In this document: in pieces, positions 22,265-34,491 of the stretch
Position numbering within the stretch: the first letter of the stretch is position 1
Layout of the letters: every line of letters begins with the position of its first letter
DNA from: Neckera pumila
Taxonomy: Eukaryota > Streptophyta > Bryopsida > Hypnales > Neckeraceae
Direction: 5' to 3'
Assembly (NCBI GenBank): GCA_963969595.1
Contig: OZ018409.1
Span: forward strand, 3,908,501-3,972,500
DNA: 64,000 nt
Translations under genes and position numbers: made by a program
The notes under the pieces: model-generated
Told to the model about the DNA's origin: nothing
What the model saw: the letters and a program-made list of their open reading frames with translations, nothing else
Database searches by the model: none

Positions 22265-25200
22265 CTACCTAAAGTTAACTTCACTAAGTTCAATATAAGT
22301 ACTAGGAGTACAAGAGCTTGAAGATCTTGTCAGCATTGGTCTACAATTTGATTCTTTGTTTTCAATATTATCATCATCCTCCAAACCATGAGTATCTAGA
22401 TACTCTCCATTAATCAAACCTTCATAAGATAATTGTTTTTCTGAAATTGCAATCTCACTATCTATATCCCCTTGTAGCATTGCTACAACACGAGCCATGG
22501 TTGGTCGTCTCTCCGGGTCAAGTTGTGAACAACACAAGGCTATTTTGATAACTTGTTGTGCTCCAAGTTCTTCGTGAATGTGTAGATGCAATTTTGGATC
22601 AATAATGTCCATTATATTGCCATTGTCATTTGATCTCTTAGCCTACAAAAATGTACCTTCTATTTCATTAAAATGATATTAAATTTTATAAACTATGTAA
22701 GAGCAAGTTGCACATTTGTAAAACAGTAAGCTATAGAAACTTTGAAGCTTGATAATTAAGTCAAAATAAAATGAGCAAAACAAAGATTCGGAGTAAATTT
22801 TCATAATTATAGATTTGCAAAATAAATGTTTGAAGAGATGTACCCATTCTAGTAGATAGGCCTTGTGTGGCAATAGCTTGAGATCAATGATTTTTCTTCC
22901 ACTCACAATCTCGAGAAGAAGAATTCCAAAACTATACACATCCACTTTTTCGCTTAATTGACCCAATGTTGCGTACTCAGGTGCTAAGTAACCTCTGCAA
23001 AAAAAAAAATTAGAACCTCTAGGAATAAATGTACATGATAATTTGTTCTACATGAATTATAAAATGGAAATTTCAAAATTTATACAAGCATCACCACTAA
23101 AATGATATACTATATTTACCGAGTGCCTGCAATATGCATAGTCATAATGTCGTTTTTTTCATCAGGAAAGAGTAAAGCCAAGCCAAAATCTGCAATTTTT
23201 GCTTGAAAATTCTCATCCAATAAGATATTATTTGCTTTAACATCTCGATGAATGATCCTTGGTTCAGCAAAGGAATGTAAGTAGTGAAGACCATTGGCTA
23301 TATCTAAACAAATTCCCATTCGTTTAGGCCAATCAAGATTGAAATTTCCTTTGTGCTCTGCAAAATGCAAGTTACATTGAGAGAATCCACATATTAGCCA
23401 CATTTCTTTCTCATCAATAAAAGTATATAAAAAAATTGATTTTGGTGTTGTTTTCATATTTCAAACTATAGAAAAATAAACATAATCACAAATTACAATT
23501 TGACATCTAAATTACATCCATCATTATGATATGATAAGGAATAAAAGTTGCTAAACCTCTATGTACAAGTTAACTTACCAAAGAGTACTTGGGCCAAATC
23601 GTAGTTTTTGACATATTCATACACCAGAAGCCTTTGTTTTCTTCGTAGACAACAACCTTTTAAACTCACAAGATTCCGATGTTTTACACTTGTCAATAAA
23701 ACAACTTCATTAAGAAAATCATCAGTATTTCTTTGGCTGACTATATCGAAGAATTTCTTTATAGCCACTTCATCTCCATTTGATAGGCATCCCTACACAC
23801 CAATAATACATCAGTTATTCATTGATACTTGGTCATGAAAAATTTATAAAACCATTCAAGAACTAAATTTTTACAAAACAAATACAAATAAATTCACCAA
23901 CATTCGAATTTCTGATTTGTGTATGAAGATTTTGCTAGTACAAAATTAAAAGTATACATAGACATGAAGTTTTTTATAACCAACTATTCTTAATAAAATG
24001 CACATTCAAGTAATAATTCAAAAATTAAATTTTGCTGACCTTGTAAACAATACCATAGCCTCCTTCACCAAGCTCCATACTTTGATGAAAATCATTTGAT
24101 GCAGTTCGTAACTCGTTGTAAGTGAACAATGTAGGTTTTACTTCGTATTCAGTAAATTCTATATATAAAACACTTGTTGAAATAAATATCATGTCATAAG
24201 AAGGTATAAAAGATGGAATATTTCCAAATTTAGCTGAAAAAACTGAAAGAAAAAATTGAACACGGAATATTTACTTTCTATTGTAAGACCTCATACAAGT
24301 CCTATCAATGCTTTTAAGGTTGAGGTATCGTACTTTTTTGAGCTTCAAGCATGAGCTCATATTTTTCTTTTTTAGTTTTCCGTAGAAGAAAAGTCGAAAC
24401 AATGATTATCATTATCAATACCGCTCCACTAATAGTTGTCACAATTAAGATTACTTTTGTTGAAGTTCTCCTAGATTGCCCTGCAAAATCATGTGTTATA
24501 AATTATTAAGAAAATCGTTTACAATTAAAAAAAAAAAAAATAGTCTAGAATTCTTATTGTTTACTGTGCAATTTACTATAGCTTAATTTTCAACATCTTT
24601 CAAAGTTTTTGTATGTCCATAATTCAATAGTTTAAATATTTGATATCTATATCATACAAATTACAAAAAACAAGTCCAATACAATAGTTCTAATTTTTTT
24701 TTAATGTAATTCAATTAGATTTCACAAATTTTAGCATAAAAAAGTTTGCTACGTTCAACAAAATCCAACATGACGGATCTATTTTGTACCAAACTTACAA
24801 ACTACTTAGAAATTTTAAAAAATAAAATTTTAAACATTGATCAAACATTGTAAAGAAATAGAATGACATCATATTGTTATGGTTCATAGTTTCAATTACC
24901 AGAGTCAATACATATTTGTTCGCAAACACATCTTTTCAAATCAATTTTTGATGTGGATTTTTTGCAAAACGGATTGCCTTGTAACCTGTTACAAACAAAA
25001 AATGTCCACTAATCAAAATCACAAACTTCATTCCTAAATAAATCATTAACGTAGTACATTCATAAAACAATATATTTCTACTGCCAATATTCTTGTTTTA
25101 TTTAGAAAGACCAAAATTTGAAATATTAGCCATTAACAAAAGCTACAGAAATCTACAAGAAATTTCAAATGCACTAAAAAAATACTATTACTATTATACA

Positions 25201-28200
25201 AGTATTGATAGAAAAAATCATTATTTTTGTTCTATAATCATATACATTGTAAAATGTGTTTGAATAAAAAAATCTTACTTGATGTTGTTTGCATTAAGGT
25301 CTTTAACATGACCAAAATATATAATATCAGTGATGTCATTGTCTTGCATGGTCAAAGATCTCAATCTCGTATTAGAAAATAATTTCGAGATGTTTAGAGA
25401 ACCATATATGCTAGTATTATCAAATGACCTGAACAAATTACAACATAGAAAGTTAGACTGTTTTTCAATCATTACACGGCATAATGAGTGATGTATGATC
25501 TTATACTAAAGCATCACAAGTAAATAAAACTTCAATGTCAAATGAAGTAAACTTACAAGGTTTCCAAGTGTGGAAGGTTTGCAATCCAATCCGGAAAAAT
25601 TCCAACTTCAAAATCATTATAGCCTAAGTTCCTATGAAAAATGAGATAAGTATATTAATCAAAGAAAGTTTATGAAAAAATATCAAAAAAGCAAAGAAGT
25701 TTCATCCAATATATTCAAAACACTAATGACATTTCAATGTGTTATCATAAAAAAGAACATATACAAACAACTATATATCAAAAGTTCAAGTTCAACTTTT
25801 AATTTTAACAATCTTGATGTATGAATATTTTAACTTCATGTGAGTTGAAAATTCACTTACAATGATTTCAAAGATTTTAGAGAACTTAAATTGGGTAAAG
25901 ATCCGTTGAATCCACTGTGAGATAAATCCAATGTTTCCAATAATGGCATATTGGAAATGATTGACTCTTGTACTTCACCTATATATTGATTGTAACTCAA
26001 ATTCCTGTAATTAAGCCACTTACAACATTAAAAAAGTCAATACAAGTATAAAATAAAAATAATTGTATGGAAAAAATAGATTTCAAAGCTTAATGTACCA
26101 AGCAAGTCCATTAGGACTTAGGAGAGACTCTAGTCCATTATATAGTAGTGAATTACATGACAATGGAACACTAACTTGCAACTTAAAAAGAGACCTACTC
26201 AAAACTTTGTTCTATTAGTGGTAGATGTCGCTTGTTTTACAACAAGGCATCTTCATCAGTTTAAAGTAAACAAAAATATTCAATTTTGCAAATACAAGCT
26301 AGTTTCTAGAATCAAGTTTATAGTGGCTTTATACAAAGGGGACTAAGCCTTGCATCAACAAAAGTTGCATGTAAGAAAGTTTGAGTTTGAAGAGGAGTTC
26401 ACTTGAAAAGCGAGTTTCTCATAGAATTGTTACTTGTCAAATACATACTTGAAACAACATATTTATTCCTATTTTGAAATACTATGTGATACTAAGGCAT
26501 TGTAATAACTGTAACCTCATAAATAATAATCAAAACTCAAACTATAGTATGTAAAAGATAGGTTTTTCTTATATTTCAAATTATACAAATCATTTAAATT
26601 TGCATAAAACTTAGAATAAAAAAATATCAGAAAAATACTTACATGTATTGAAGGAATTTAAGGCTAGGAAATGTTGGAAAAGGTCTAGTAAAGTTGTTGA
26701 CGGAAACATCTCTGCATTTCAAGCGGGGGGGTTTAATTAAAAGTTTAATATGAATATAGAATAGAAAAATGAATACTATCAGAATTTATTTTTATAGCTC
26801 AGTTTTAGTACTATTATTAAATATTTATTTAATAAAATATAAAGCTCTAAAATAATAAATGAACTATCATCTTTATATTATGATTTCTTATACTACTGGT
26901 GTAACTAAATGACAAATTTTAAGGTAAAAATCATAATACAATAAGTTTAAGATAAAAAATGATGCCATAAAAATTACATAATAACAAATTCATTTTATCA
27001 TTTAGTACGTATCTTTATCCTTTCATATTATTGCATCATAAGAAATTTCAAAATTCTAATGATGTTCTAGAATTATTCCGCAATAATGAAGATGTTCCAA
27101 AATTTTGATTTTTGGGTTATGGAAGAAAACTGTAACCTTCTTACATTTACGAAATTAACATTGAAAGGACGAGACCTATTACCAAGGTTCACTACCAAAA
27201 ATTATCGGATTTTTAAACCAATAGGTGCACTCTTCATTTCTATAGTAATCTTGAAAGTCATCCATCGACCACTTTTTGGTCTCAACATCCTTTCAGGGTT
27301 ATCTAAATTCTTTGAGCAATAAATTTGAAAGCGTTCAAAAGTTGTAAGCAAGAGATGGTTTATTCCTAAACAAAATTCAATGAATATTTGAATATTCTAA
27401 AAAATAATTATATTTAAATAATACTTATGACATTGTTCATATATATATATATATATATGATATGAATATAAATATAAAATTTTATTCATTGTAAGAACAA
27501 CAATGAATATACCAATAGTTCCAAGTTGCATAATGGATAAAATAATCAAAATCAACCCTTGAAGTGCTCAACCTAAAGATAATAAGATAATGAGATTTTT
27601 TTGAAATTCTATAATAAATAATTGAAACTCTTCCAACATGTCTATATCATTGTTTTAGATACATTTAAACAAATTTTCTTCTTTTCATTGATATATTACA
27701 TGATTTTTCTTGAAGCATCTTCAATGAATACTAATTGGATGAAATGCAATTTATACCACATTCATCATCTACCAAGTAAAAGATTGAGCACTTAGGAAAT
27801 GATTATATATCTTATTATTTGGAAAAAATAATAATTCATTGTTATTTTTAGATGTAATATAAGAATAAAAACTAAACTTACAAGTATTGTAATGAAGAAG
27901 GTAGATCGGGAAAATTTCCACTGAATTGATTCTTGGAAAAATCTCTGCATTTAGAAAAGATAATCAATTTCTAGAAATAAATTGAAATGTGGTAATCAAC
28001 ATAACATTGTGTAACCAAGCAATGACCCTCTCGATGCTGGAAATGTATTATGCTTGGGTAGATGCCTCGGAGGGACTTATCAATTAATTCAAATAAATTT
28101 GTTGGCTAACTAAAATGATGCAAATAGATCTTTTGTGTAAATATCAACAAATGGATGGTTGGCCAATGTGCACTTACAATTGAAGCAAAGAAGATTGATT

Positions 28201-31006
28201 TTGAAACATTGATTGATTCAAAACACCTGAGAGTAAGTTGTCGGATATGTTCAATGTTTGCAAACCTTTGGGCTTCGACAAAAGATCTTTAGGAAGAGGT
28301 CCACTGAATTTGTTTTGGCTCAAATCTCTATGTTTGTCAACAAAAACACAACCAAAATGTTATGATTATTGCATATAAAAAATGAATGACAAAAGTAACC
28401 TTTTTAGCACACAACAGGAGAGTATCTTCAAAAGACAACACTCCCTCCATCTCAAAATAAATTTGTGGTACTCCAACTATGGTAAACTACCCCATTTTAG
28501 ACCAAATGGGAGCAAGCCCATTATGGACTAAATTATGTTAGTGACGTACATTCAAGTTTTGAAATGTACACCATTAACATAATTTAGCCCAAAATGGGCT
28601 TGCTCCCATCTGGTCTAAAATGGGGTAGTTTACTTTAGTTTCTCACTATATACCATGGATTTATTTTGAGACAAAGGTAGTTAAAAAAGCTCACACCTGC
28701 AAAATTAATAAACGCACATGTATTGTAGAACCTCTGATGATGCAATGGATGCTGGTATTAGTCCACTCAAATTATTTTTGCCAAATTTTCTGTAGAAGCA
28801 AACAAAAATGTATCAAATAAGATAATACTCCTGTAAAGAAGGAAACTAGAAAGTCATAGAATTAACAATGTAGAACTACCAAGTTCAAAAGCATTGATAT
28901 TTAAATAACAACAAAAAATCATCTATAATAAACTCATTGCAATGACAACAAATTTTTTGTAGACATTCAATTCTTAAACTTACAGACAAAAAAATTGTCA
29001 CTTTAAACATCAAAGGTCTAAATTTGAAGGGTTGATAACTTACAATGAATTTAAGCTTTGCAATTTGCTGAGGTCAGGAATTGTACCGTGTAGAAGTTGA
29101 TTTCGTTCTATAGTTCTATTTAAAAAAAAACAATTGTTATGACTTGAAATAATAAAACAATTGCATGAATACAAACAGATATGTTTCCACATTCCATTTT
29201 GCTATTCCATATTCTAGCACATAAAATGAAATACAACATCAGACTGTTCTTGAAATAGCAAATAGAAGAAGAAAACAACAGAACTTAGAATTGGAAGTAT
29301 TTGGAATACATTAACTAACTTACAAAGATGCTAGATTTGTCAGATGTCCAAATGCCGACAGTATTGTACCGTTAAGGATTGCATTATCTGTCGCAATACT
29401 GCACATGAAACAACATCAGAAAATGATCTCAATTGGTTTGACAGAGTAAAATAATTAACATCACTGCACTAGAAGAATCCTTTGTTTTTTTAACGCTTTT
29501 TTTGAGATGTCCACCTCTTTTTATTTTAACAATGACATCAAACGTAATGTCAAGACATTAGTTGTACTATCAAACATAGTAATAACAAACAAATGTCACA
29601 AAAAAAGCGTTAAAAAAAACCCAAGTCTCTTCTACTATTAAATACACTTTAGAGAAATCAGAACATCTACTAATGTTATCAATGATTAACCAAAAAAATA
29701 ATGTAAACAACTTACAAGTTAACAATGTACACCACATATTGTGATGTACTTCCATTTATTTGCTTTTGAAGACATCTTAAGCCTTTCCATGGTTTTGAAG
29801 GAGCGCAAGGTGTTTCATTTTTACCACACCAAGTTCCTAAGTCGCCCTCCCAAGCCTGAGGAGTTGCCTTCTTCCAACTTGCACAAATTTCGGACATTGT
29901 ATCCACTAGAGCAAGCCCAACAATGTCAAGTCAATTGACTAAATTCAATGAAGAGAGAAAAAGAGCTCCAACCCTTCTATGGGTTGGGTTGGAGTACATC
30001 TAGATTTGTTCATCTAAGATCCAAAGATAAATTTTGTCCCATATAAATCCAAATTGATAGAATTTGAATGAAGTCAAATATCTTTAAATTCATAACATTA
30101 TAAGATAGTCTATACGATTGCCAAAGCATTGTTGAGGATTCAAGGATATAGGCTCAAGAAAGGGAATTCATTGTGTGATTTAGAGAAATTAGGTCAGTTT
30201 TGTCTTCAGAAGAACATCTTTTTTGAAGATACTTAAGTTCTCTTCTAATTAAATTGAGCTCTCAAAAACTAGTGAATACTGGTATCTTTGTTCAAGTTGA
30301 TTTCTTAAAATTTAAAATTAGAGTTGAAATCTAGCAGATGTTTGGAACCTCATTCTTTTGTTAACCCTAAACCCTAAAGATATTCACTTCCGTATCTATA
30401 CGAGTTGAAATCAACCATTTACAAAGGTTTAAGGAAGTAACAAAATGTATCAACAGAAAGGAGAAATCATATCTTACGATAGCAAAATGTTCCTAACCCT
30501 CTATATTAATCAACTAATAGCTTTGAAAGTAAAATCTTTAAGTTACATTAGGTCATCTTAGTAAGTCAGACTGGTGCCGTTTCACTTGCCTGACTCATTG
30601 AACCCTAGATCCCCCAACTGAAAGCTCAGATCTATACTAGTCCTAGATTTCAGAGCTTCGGGCACTCAAAACGTCACAATTTTGGACCTCTGAAAACACG
30701 ACAATTTACGAATAGGGACCATTTGGACTGTGATGCTTGTGGAAAGTATATGAATTGGTTCAAACGATAATTAGGTCATGGATAGAAACAAAATAACATG
30801 CAAGAGCAAAATTCAAACTTTACATAATTGAGAATATTCGTATGGAAATATGCTGAAGAGGGTAAGGGTGTCTTACTTTCCAGTGCACTCAAAGTATAAG
30901 TGTTGTTTGTCGTCGTCAAGGCGCAGCACACGCTGCAGAAGAAGAGGAAGAACATACAGGACACGAATGGGAAACCAGTTCCGGGAAGATGGCGTTGCGT
31001 AGCCAT
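22265..31006 (-). CDS. LRR receptor-like serine/threonine kinase, gene A (18 coding exons, 840 aa)
   Basis: Plasma-membrane receptor kinase; ligand unknown. Exons (high to low): 31006-30877, 29905-29716, 29398-29324, 29115-29044, 28789-28718, 28327-28178, 27944-27882, 26711-26643, 26004-25861, 25631-25557, 25428-25279, 24985-24900, 24480-24334, 24158-24040, 23792-23579, 23357-23120, 22994-22844, 22642-22265. All introns are GT-AG and the sum is 2523 nt, in frame. Residues 1-29 are a signal peptide. About 44-107 are an N-terminal cap with paired Cys and a PWKGLRC motif, followed by about 11 LRRs. A membrane-proximal Cys cluster (CVCEQIC) precedes the helix at about 435-458. In the kinase, the glycine loop GEGGYG is at 505-510, Lys526, Glu543, HRD 622-624 (RD type), DFG 642-644, APE 669-671 and Arg761. 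The kinase most resembles plant LRR-VIII receptors, but no malectin domain is present. The start was chosen because it gives a signal peptide and matches gene B; the frame is open further upstream. Confidence 0.92.
27155..27302. mobile_element. Short TTAA-type element inside gene A intron 7
   Basis: Left end TTAACATTGAAAGGACGAGA, right end CATCCTTTCAGGGTTAT. The inner block GTCATCCATCGACCACTTTT is shared with the 117-bp element at 32828-32944. At 148 bp and with no coding capacity, it is evidently tolerated in the intron between coding exons 7 and 8. Confidence 0.55.
27440..27459. repeat. (AT)n microsatellite in gene A intron 7
   Basis: About ten AT dinucleotides in a row. A plain simple repeat, likely variable in length between individuals. 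Confidence 0.8.
28441..28682. mobile_element. Stowaway-like MITE in gene A intron 5, carrying a second MITE
   Basis: The left terminus CTCCCTCCATCTCAAAATAA and the right terminus TTATTTTGAGACAAAGGTAG are inverted and match the classic plant Stowaway consensus (CTCCCTCC...AAAATAA), a Tc1/mariner-derived MITE. Most of the interior is another element (28480-28635), so the original was only about 85 bp. It lies in the intron between coding exons 5 and 6 and does not touch the splice sites. Confidence 0.65.
28480..28635. mobile_element. AGGTAAA-family MITE nested in the Stowaway-like element
   Basis: TGGTAAACTACCCCATTTTA at the left and AAAATGGGGTAGTTTACTT at the right are inverted, with TA on both sides. 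Inner arms (GGGAGCAAGCCCATTATGG / CCAAAATGGGCTTGCTCCC in part) make it foldable end to end. Nearly the same element lies in gene B intron 15 (52485-52657). Confidence 0.75.
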
Positions 31007-32827
31007 GCTGTCACAGATTGATACAGAGAGTGGGCTGAGCTTGACACAGTCGACAATCCAGGGCAATAAGCAACAAAAAACAAAGTCCGCAATAACTTGG
31101 GTGTACAGCAAGATGTAAGAGTCTTGATAGCCTGCAGCAAACAAAGACGTTGCAGCACGTCAGTATCCAGACGACCAGACCATCTGCAAATTGAAACCGC
31201 AATCACTAGTTAAGCTGCCAAGTTAAGTTCGGGTTTAGGAAAACTGAAAGTTGATAAAACTTGAGGTGCATCAAAGATTCGAAGTCTCAACTCCGTCTAG
31301 ACATGAATTAGATATTATCGAGCAATAATAACCGACGGATCATGCTAATCGTGGTGGCAGTAGGTGGAGAACAGCGAAAAGACTACAGAACTGGGTATTC
31401 AGAAATCATGATTCCAAGGAGCACAAGCTAGGGTCCAAGGAAATCCATTCTGTGATATACATGGAACCGGTGATGTACATTCCTGGTCTGAAATGTACAC
31501 CTCCCATACATGGATGGGTGGCTTGACTGCTTAATAGAATAGTGGCCTTCTCCGTAGTAAACCCTTATATCCTGTCATGAGAGTCTTGTTTCGAAGTCCT
31601 TGATCGGTCTTGCAGAAACAAATCAATATGGCTAAAATACACGGAACGTCAATTTCTATTCAAACTCACTGGCGGAATGCCATTAAACAGCGCAGTAAAC
31701 CCACAAGAAATGGCGCATGGGATACCTTCAATTCAACGGAATTGAGGTTTGGACTTAGGGTTCGCCTTTGCCAATTTCAGAATGTCTAAGACTGCATCCC
31801 AACGGCGCCATGGCACTCGGATGAGAGGAAAGCATACCTGATTTCTTGGGGTCCATTCCAATTTGTGCCCCCAAAATAAATTAAAAACTAAAACTAAGAC
31901 CTAGGGTAAAACAGAAAGGCTAACTTTCGTTACTCGCCCGATTCTGGCCTGTCCGAACTTAAATTGTAGAAGATTCTGAGTCTGGATTCGAGACTATGGA
32001 AACGTCATCGGGAACGGCATACTGCGCATTGAAGTAACACACGCATGCAGGTCGAGAAAGTTGGCATAGACAGTACTACCCTTCATTTCCATTTCTGGAA
32101 ACCCTTAGAAACGAACACGAAAAACCCAGGCTTCACAAATTCGCAAGCAAGCTTCCCGAGACTTTCCAAAAGCAATCCATGGAAAAAAAACCAAGTATCA
32201 ATAGGGTTACACAAGCACCCGGCACCAATCCCCAATGCAAAAACTAACCCAAACCACCCCCCTCTTACATGCTGACTCCCCAGCAGCACCAGTAGAAAGT
32301 GAAATTTGCAAACAAACGGCAGAAAGTAGTGCTCACCTTGCTACTCAGCACTGTTTAGTAAACCGCTACTTGCAAAATACCGGGAACCACTTCGCAATTG
32401 TCAAGCTTTCTACCGTCTCCTAGACGTCCCTCCACCCAGCGTCCCCGTAATCGAACAACTCGCCGTATAAAATCAAACACACCAACGTCGACACCGAACT
32501 AGATAGCTATCTTCCACGCCGGCTCTGCAACTAAGAACCACATGAATTTAGTATTGAGTCTGTGCACTTTGTATACTTCGTTAGCTAAACTTTGAGGCGA
32601 AGCAAGGCGAGACACCACTGCGGTGTAAGTATCTTACGTAGTGCAGGCAGCTAGAGAAACGAAAGGAACCTCGTACTCGCACTGCCACAGGCGTAAGTAC
32701 TTGAAATTGCATACACTGGAGGGTGCGGGCTTGCAGCTTCATCGATAAGATCTAGGATGCTCGTACAGATCCAAATAACCGACAACGGTTTGAAAATCCG
32801 CGTGACTGTTGTCTAGCAATTCTCTAT
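31007..32827. promoter_or_regulatory. Upstream region of gene A (candidate promoter and 5' leader)
   Basis: This 1.8 kb is of higher complexity and less AT-rich than the repeats around it, as expected of single-copy gene-proximal DNA. On the minus strand CTGTGACAG lies directly before the gene A start codon, and CTGCAG lies at about 31132-31137; either could end a 5' UTR intron. A TATAAAAT on the plus strand at about 32465 would point away from gene A and has no coding exon downstream. No exact promoter element can be assigned. Confidence 0.3.
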
Positions 32828-32944
32828 TTAACCCTTAAAATGACGCGGCCCCTATGACCAAGGCAGTCACCAAAACTTTTCTGCAGAGAATAATGAAGTC
32901 GTCCATCAACCACTTTTCGGCCTCCAGCATCCTTCAAGGGTTAA
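32828..32944. mobile_element. 117-bp TTAA-type miniature element
   Basis: Left end TTAACCCTTAAAATGACGCG, right end CATCCTTCAAGGGTTAA; TTAA at both ends. It contains GTCGTCCATCAACCACTTTT, shared with the element in gene A intron 7. The shortest member of the family seen here. Confidence 0.65.
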
Positions 32945-34049
32945 TTAGTTGTCCAATGAGTGTGGGTGGTGTGGGTGGTGGGAGGGATTGGAAGCAAAAT
33001 TGGTCCCAATTCTCTACTTGAAACTGAAAAGTGGTCGGAGTACCAAAGAGCCAAAGAGAAATTAAGATGAAAACACCTAACCATCAAAATAAGCAATTCA
33101 GCATAGTTGGAGGCTCTTTTTAAAAAAGATAAATTTTTTTTTTTGTAGTATTAGCAATTGAAAATCATAAATTTAAAAAAAAAAAAAAAAATTGGGATAC
33201 AACATGTAATTACTATGAATTTTCAAAGTGGAAGCTCCCTGAGTCTTTGAAACCATCATGTAGCTTGGTTACAAAACCAAAATTTAGAGAATTAACATTC
33301 AACTAATGACAATTAAGTTAGGGAATGGTCTAATGGCACTTTTGGAGATACTTTCAATGAAAGTCTACTTGTCTAGAATGGATAAAGCCGTAAATCTTTG
33401 GATGTTTTCACCTTGGAGCATTTTTCTTTCATTGGGAAGGGGCCTAGCTTGGTCTGTGGTGAGCCCAGGCTCGCAAATCTCTCATTGCAAACTTGCCAAA
33501 GAATAAAAAAGAGACTGGCTTTTGTAAAATGAGCCCTCAACCTTCCCATCTTGATTGGTCTTCCCGTTCTCTTCACTGGGCTTGGATTTTGTGTGCTTCA
33601 CTATATTTTTGTGACACTTTCTGAGACGTTTAACAGTTATAGCAACTCCCACCAATGAAATGCAAAGTTGCCAATGTACATTTCATAATCATATTGAATA
33701 TCGTGGAGATATGGAGAAAAAGGTAGGAAATTATTTTGTTGGTGAATCCAGAAGGAAATTGAACATTCAAAAAGCCATTTGGCAAGGCAGTTTCATGTAG
33801 ACACACAGACAAGCCTATTATCACCTTAATTAGCAATCTAAATATCTTAGGGTCAATTCCAAGAAGGACACATATTTTTAAAAGGTGTGCGCTTACTCCA
33901 CGAATCAAATCCAAGTGGAATTAAAAAAAATTTGATTAAAATTGTAATTTCTGTTAATTTTTGAAATGATCTTCTTTGAAATTACTGCTAATAACTTAAT
34001 AAGAATGGATTACTAAGAGTGGAGTGACTGGAGTCATGAACATCCTATA
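32945..34049. other. Intergenic, no gene supported
   Basis: Open frames at 33306-33506 (plus), 33373-33576 (minus) and 33630-33914 (minus) overlap one another on opposite strands and show no known domain or clear splice partners. A poly-A tract lies at about 33175-33191. Confidence 0.35.
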
Positions 34050-34491
34050 AGGTAAAGCAGCCCATTGCGGTCAAATGACCCATAGGGGACACATGATGAT
34101 CCCATTGTGTTTTTTCTGACCACAATCAATATCTCACCTAACTTCAATAGAGTAATTAGTGACTTTATTAGGAACATGCAGTAATTTTAGTGTAAGTCAT
34201 TGTAGGAAGTGACTTTTTATGGCCATCCACATATAAAAAAAAATTGTCTCCTTTAGAAGAGGTAGGTGAGCATTATGGATACACTTGCAGTTGGTTTTGG
34301 GGTGGTCTGCCAACTTCTTTGGGCTGAACACTTGAGAAATTCATAGTTAATTCATACTTTGTCTGAAAATTACGATTTCAATTGCCTTCACAAACTCTCA
34401 TACTTGTCTTCACATGGGAAAAAAATTGAAAAACTTCAGTGATGGGATGATGGCAGACTTCTAATTCTGACCACAATGGGCTGCTTTACCT
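34050..34491. mobile_element. AGGTAAA-family element, long version, flanked by TA
   Basis: Left end AGGTAAAGCAGCCCATTGCG, right end CACAATGGGCTGCTTTACCT, each flanked by TA (34048-34049 and 34492-34493). At 442 bp it is longer than the intronic relatives but shares the outer AGGTAAA and CCCATTG blocks. No open frame of transposase size. Confidence 0.7.

Noticed and set aside
30776..31144. 122-codon minus-strand frame extending upstream of the gene A start and past its exon 1 donor
   Set aside because: The upstream Met gives no better signal peptide and the downstream part runs into intron 1. The Met at 31006 matches gene B in distance to the N-terminal cap, and the donor at 30876 joins in frame with exon 2.
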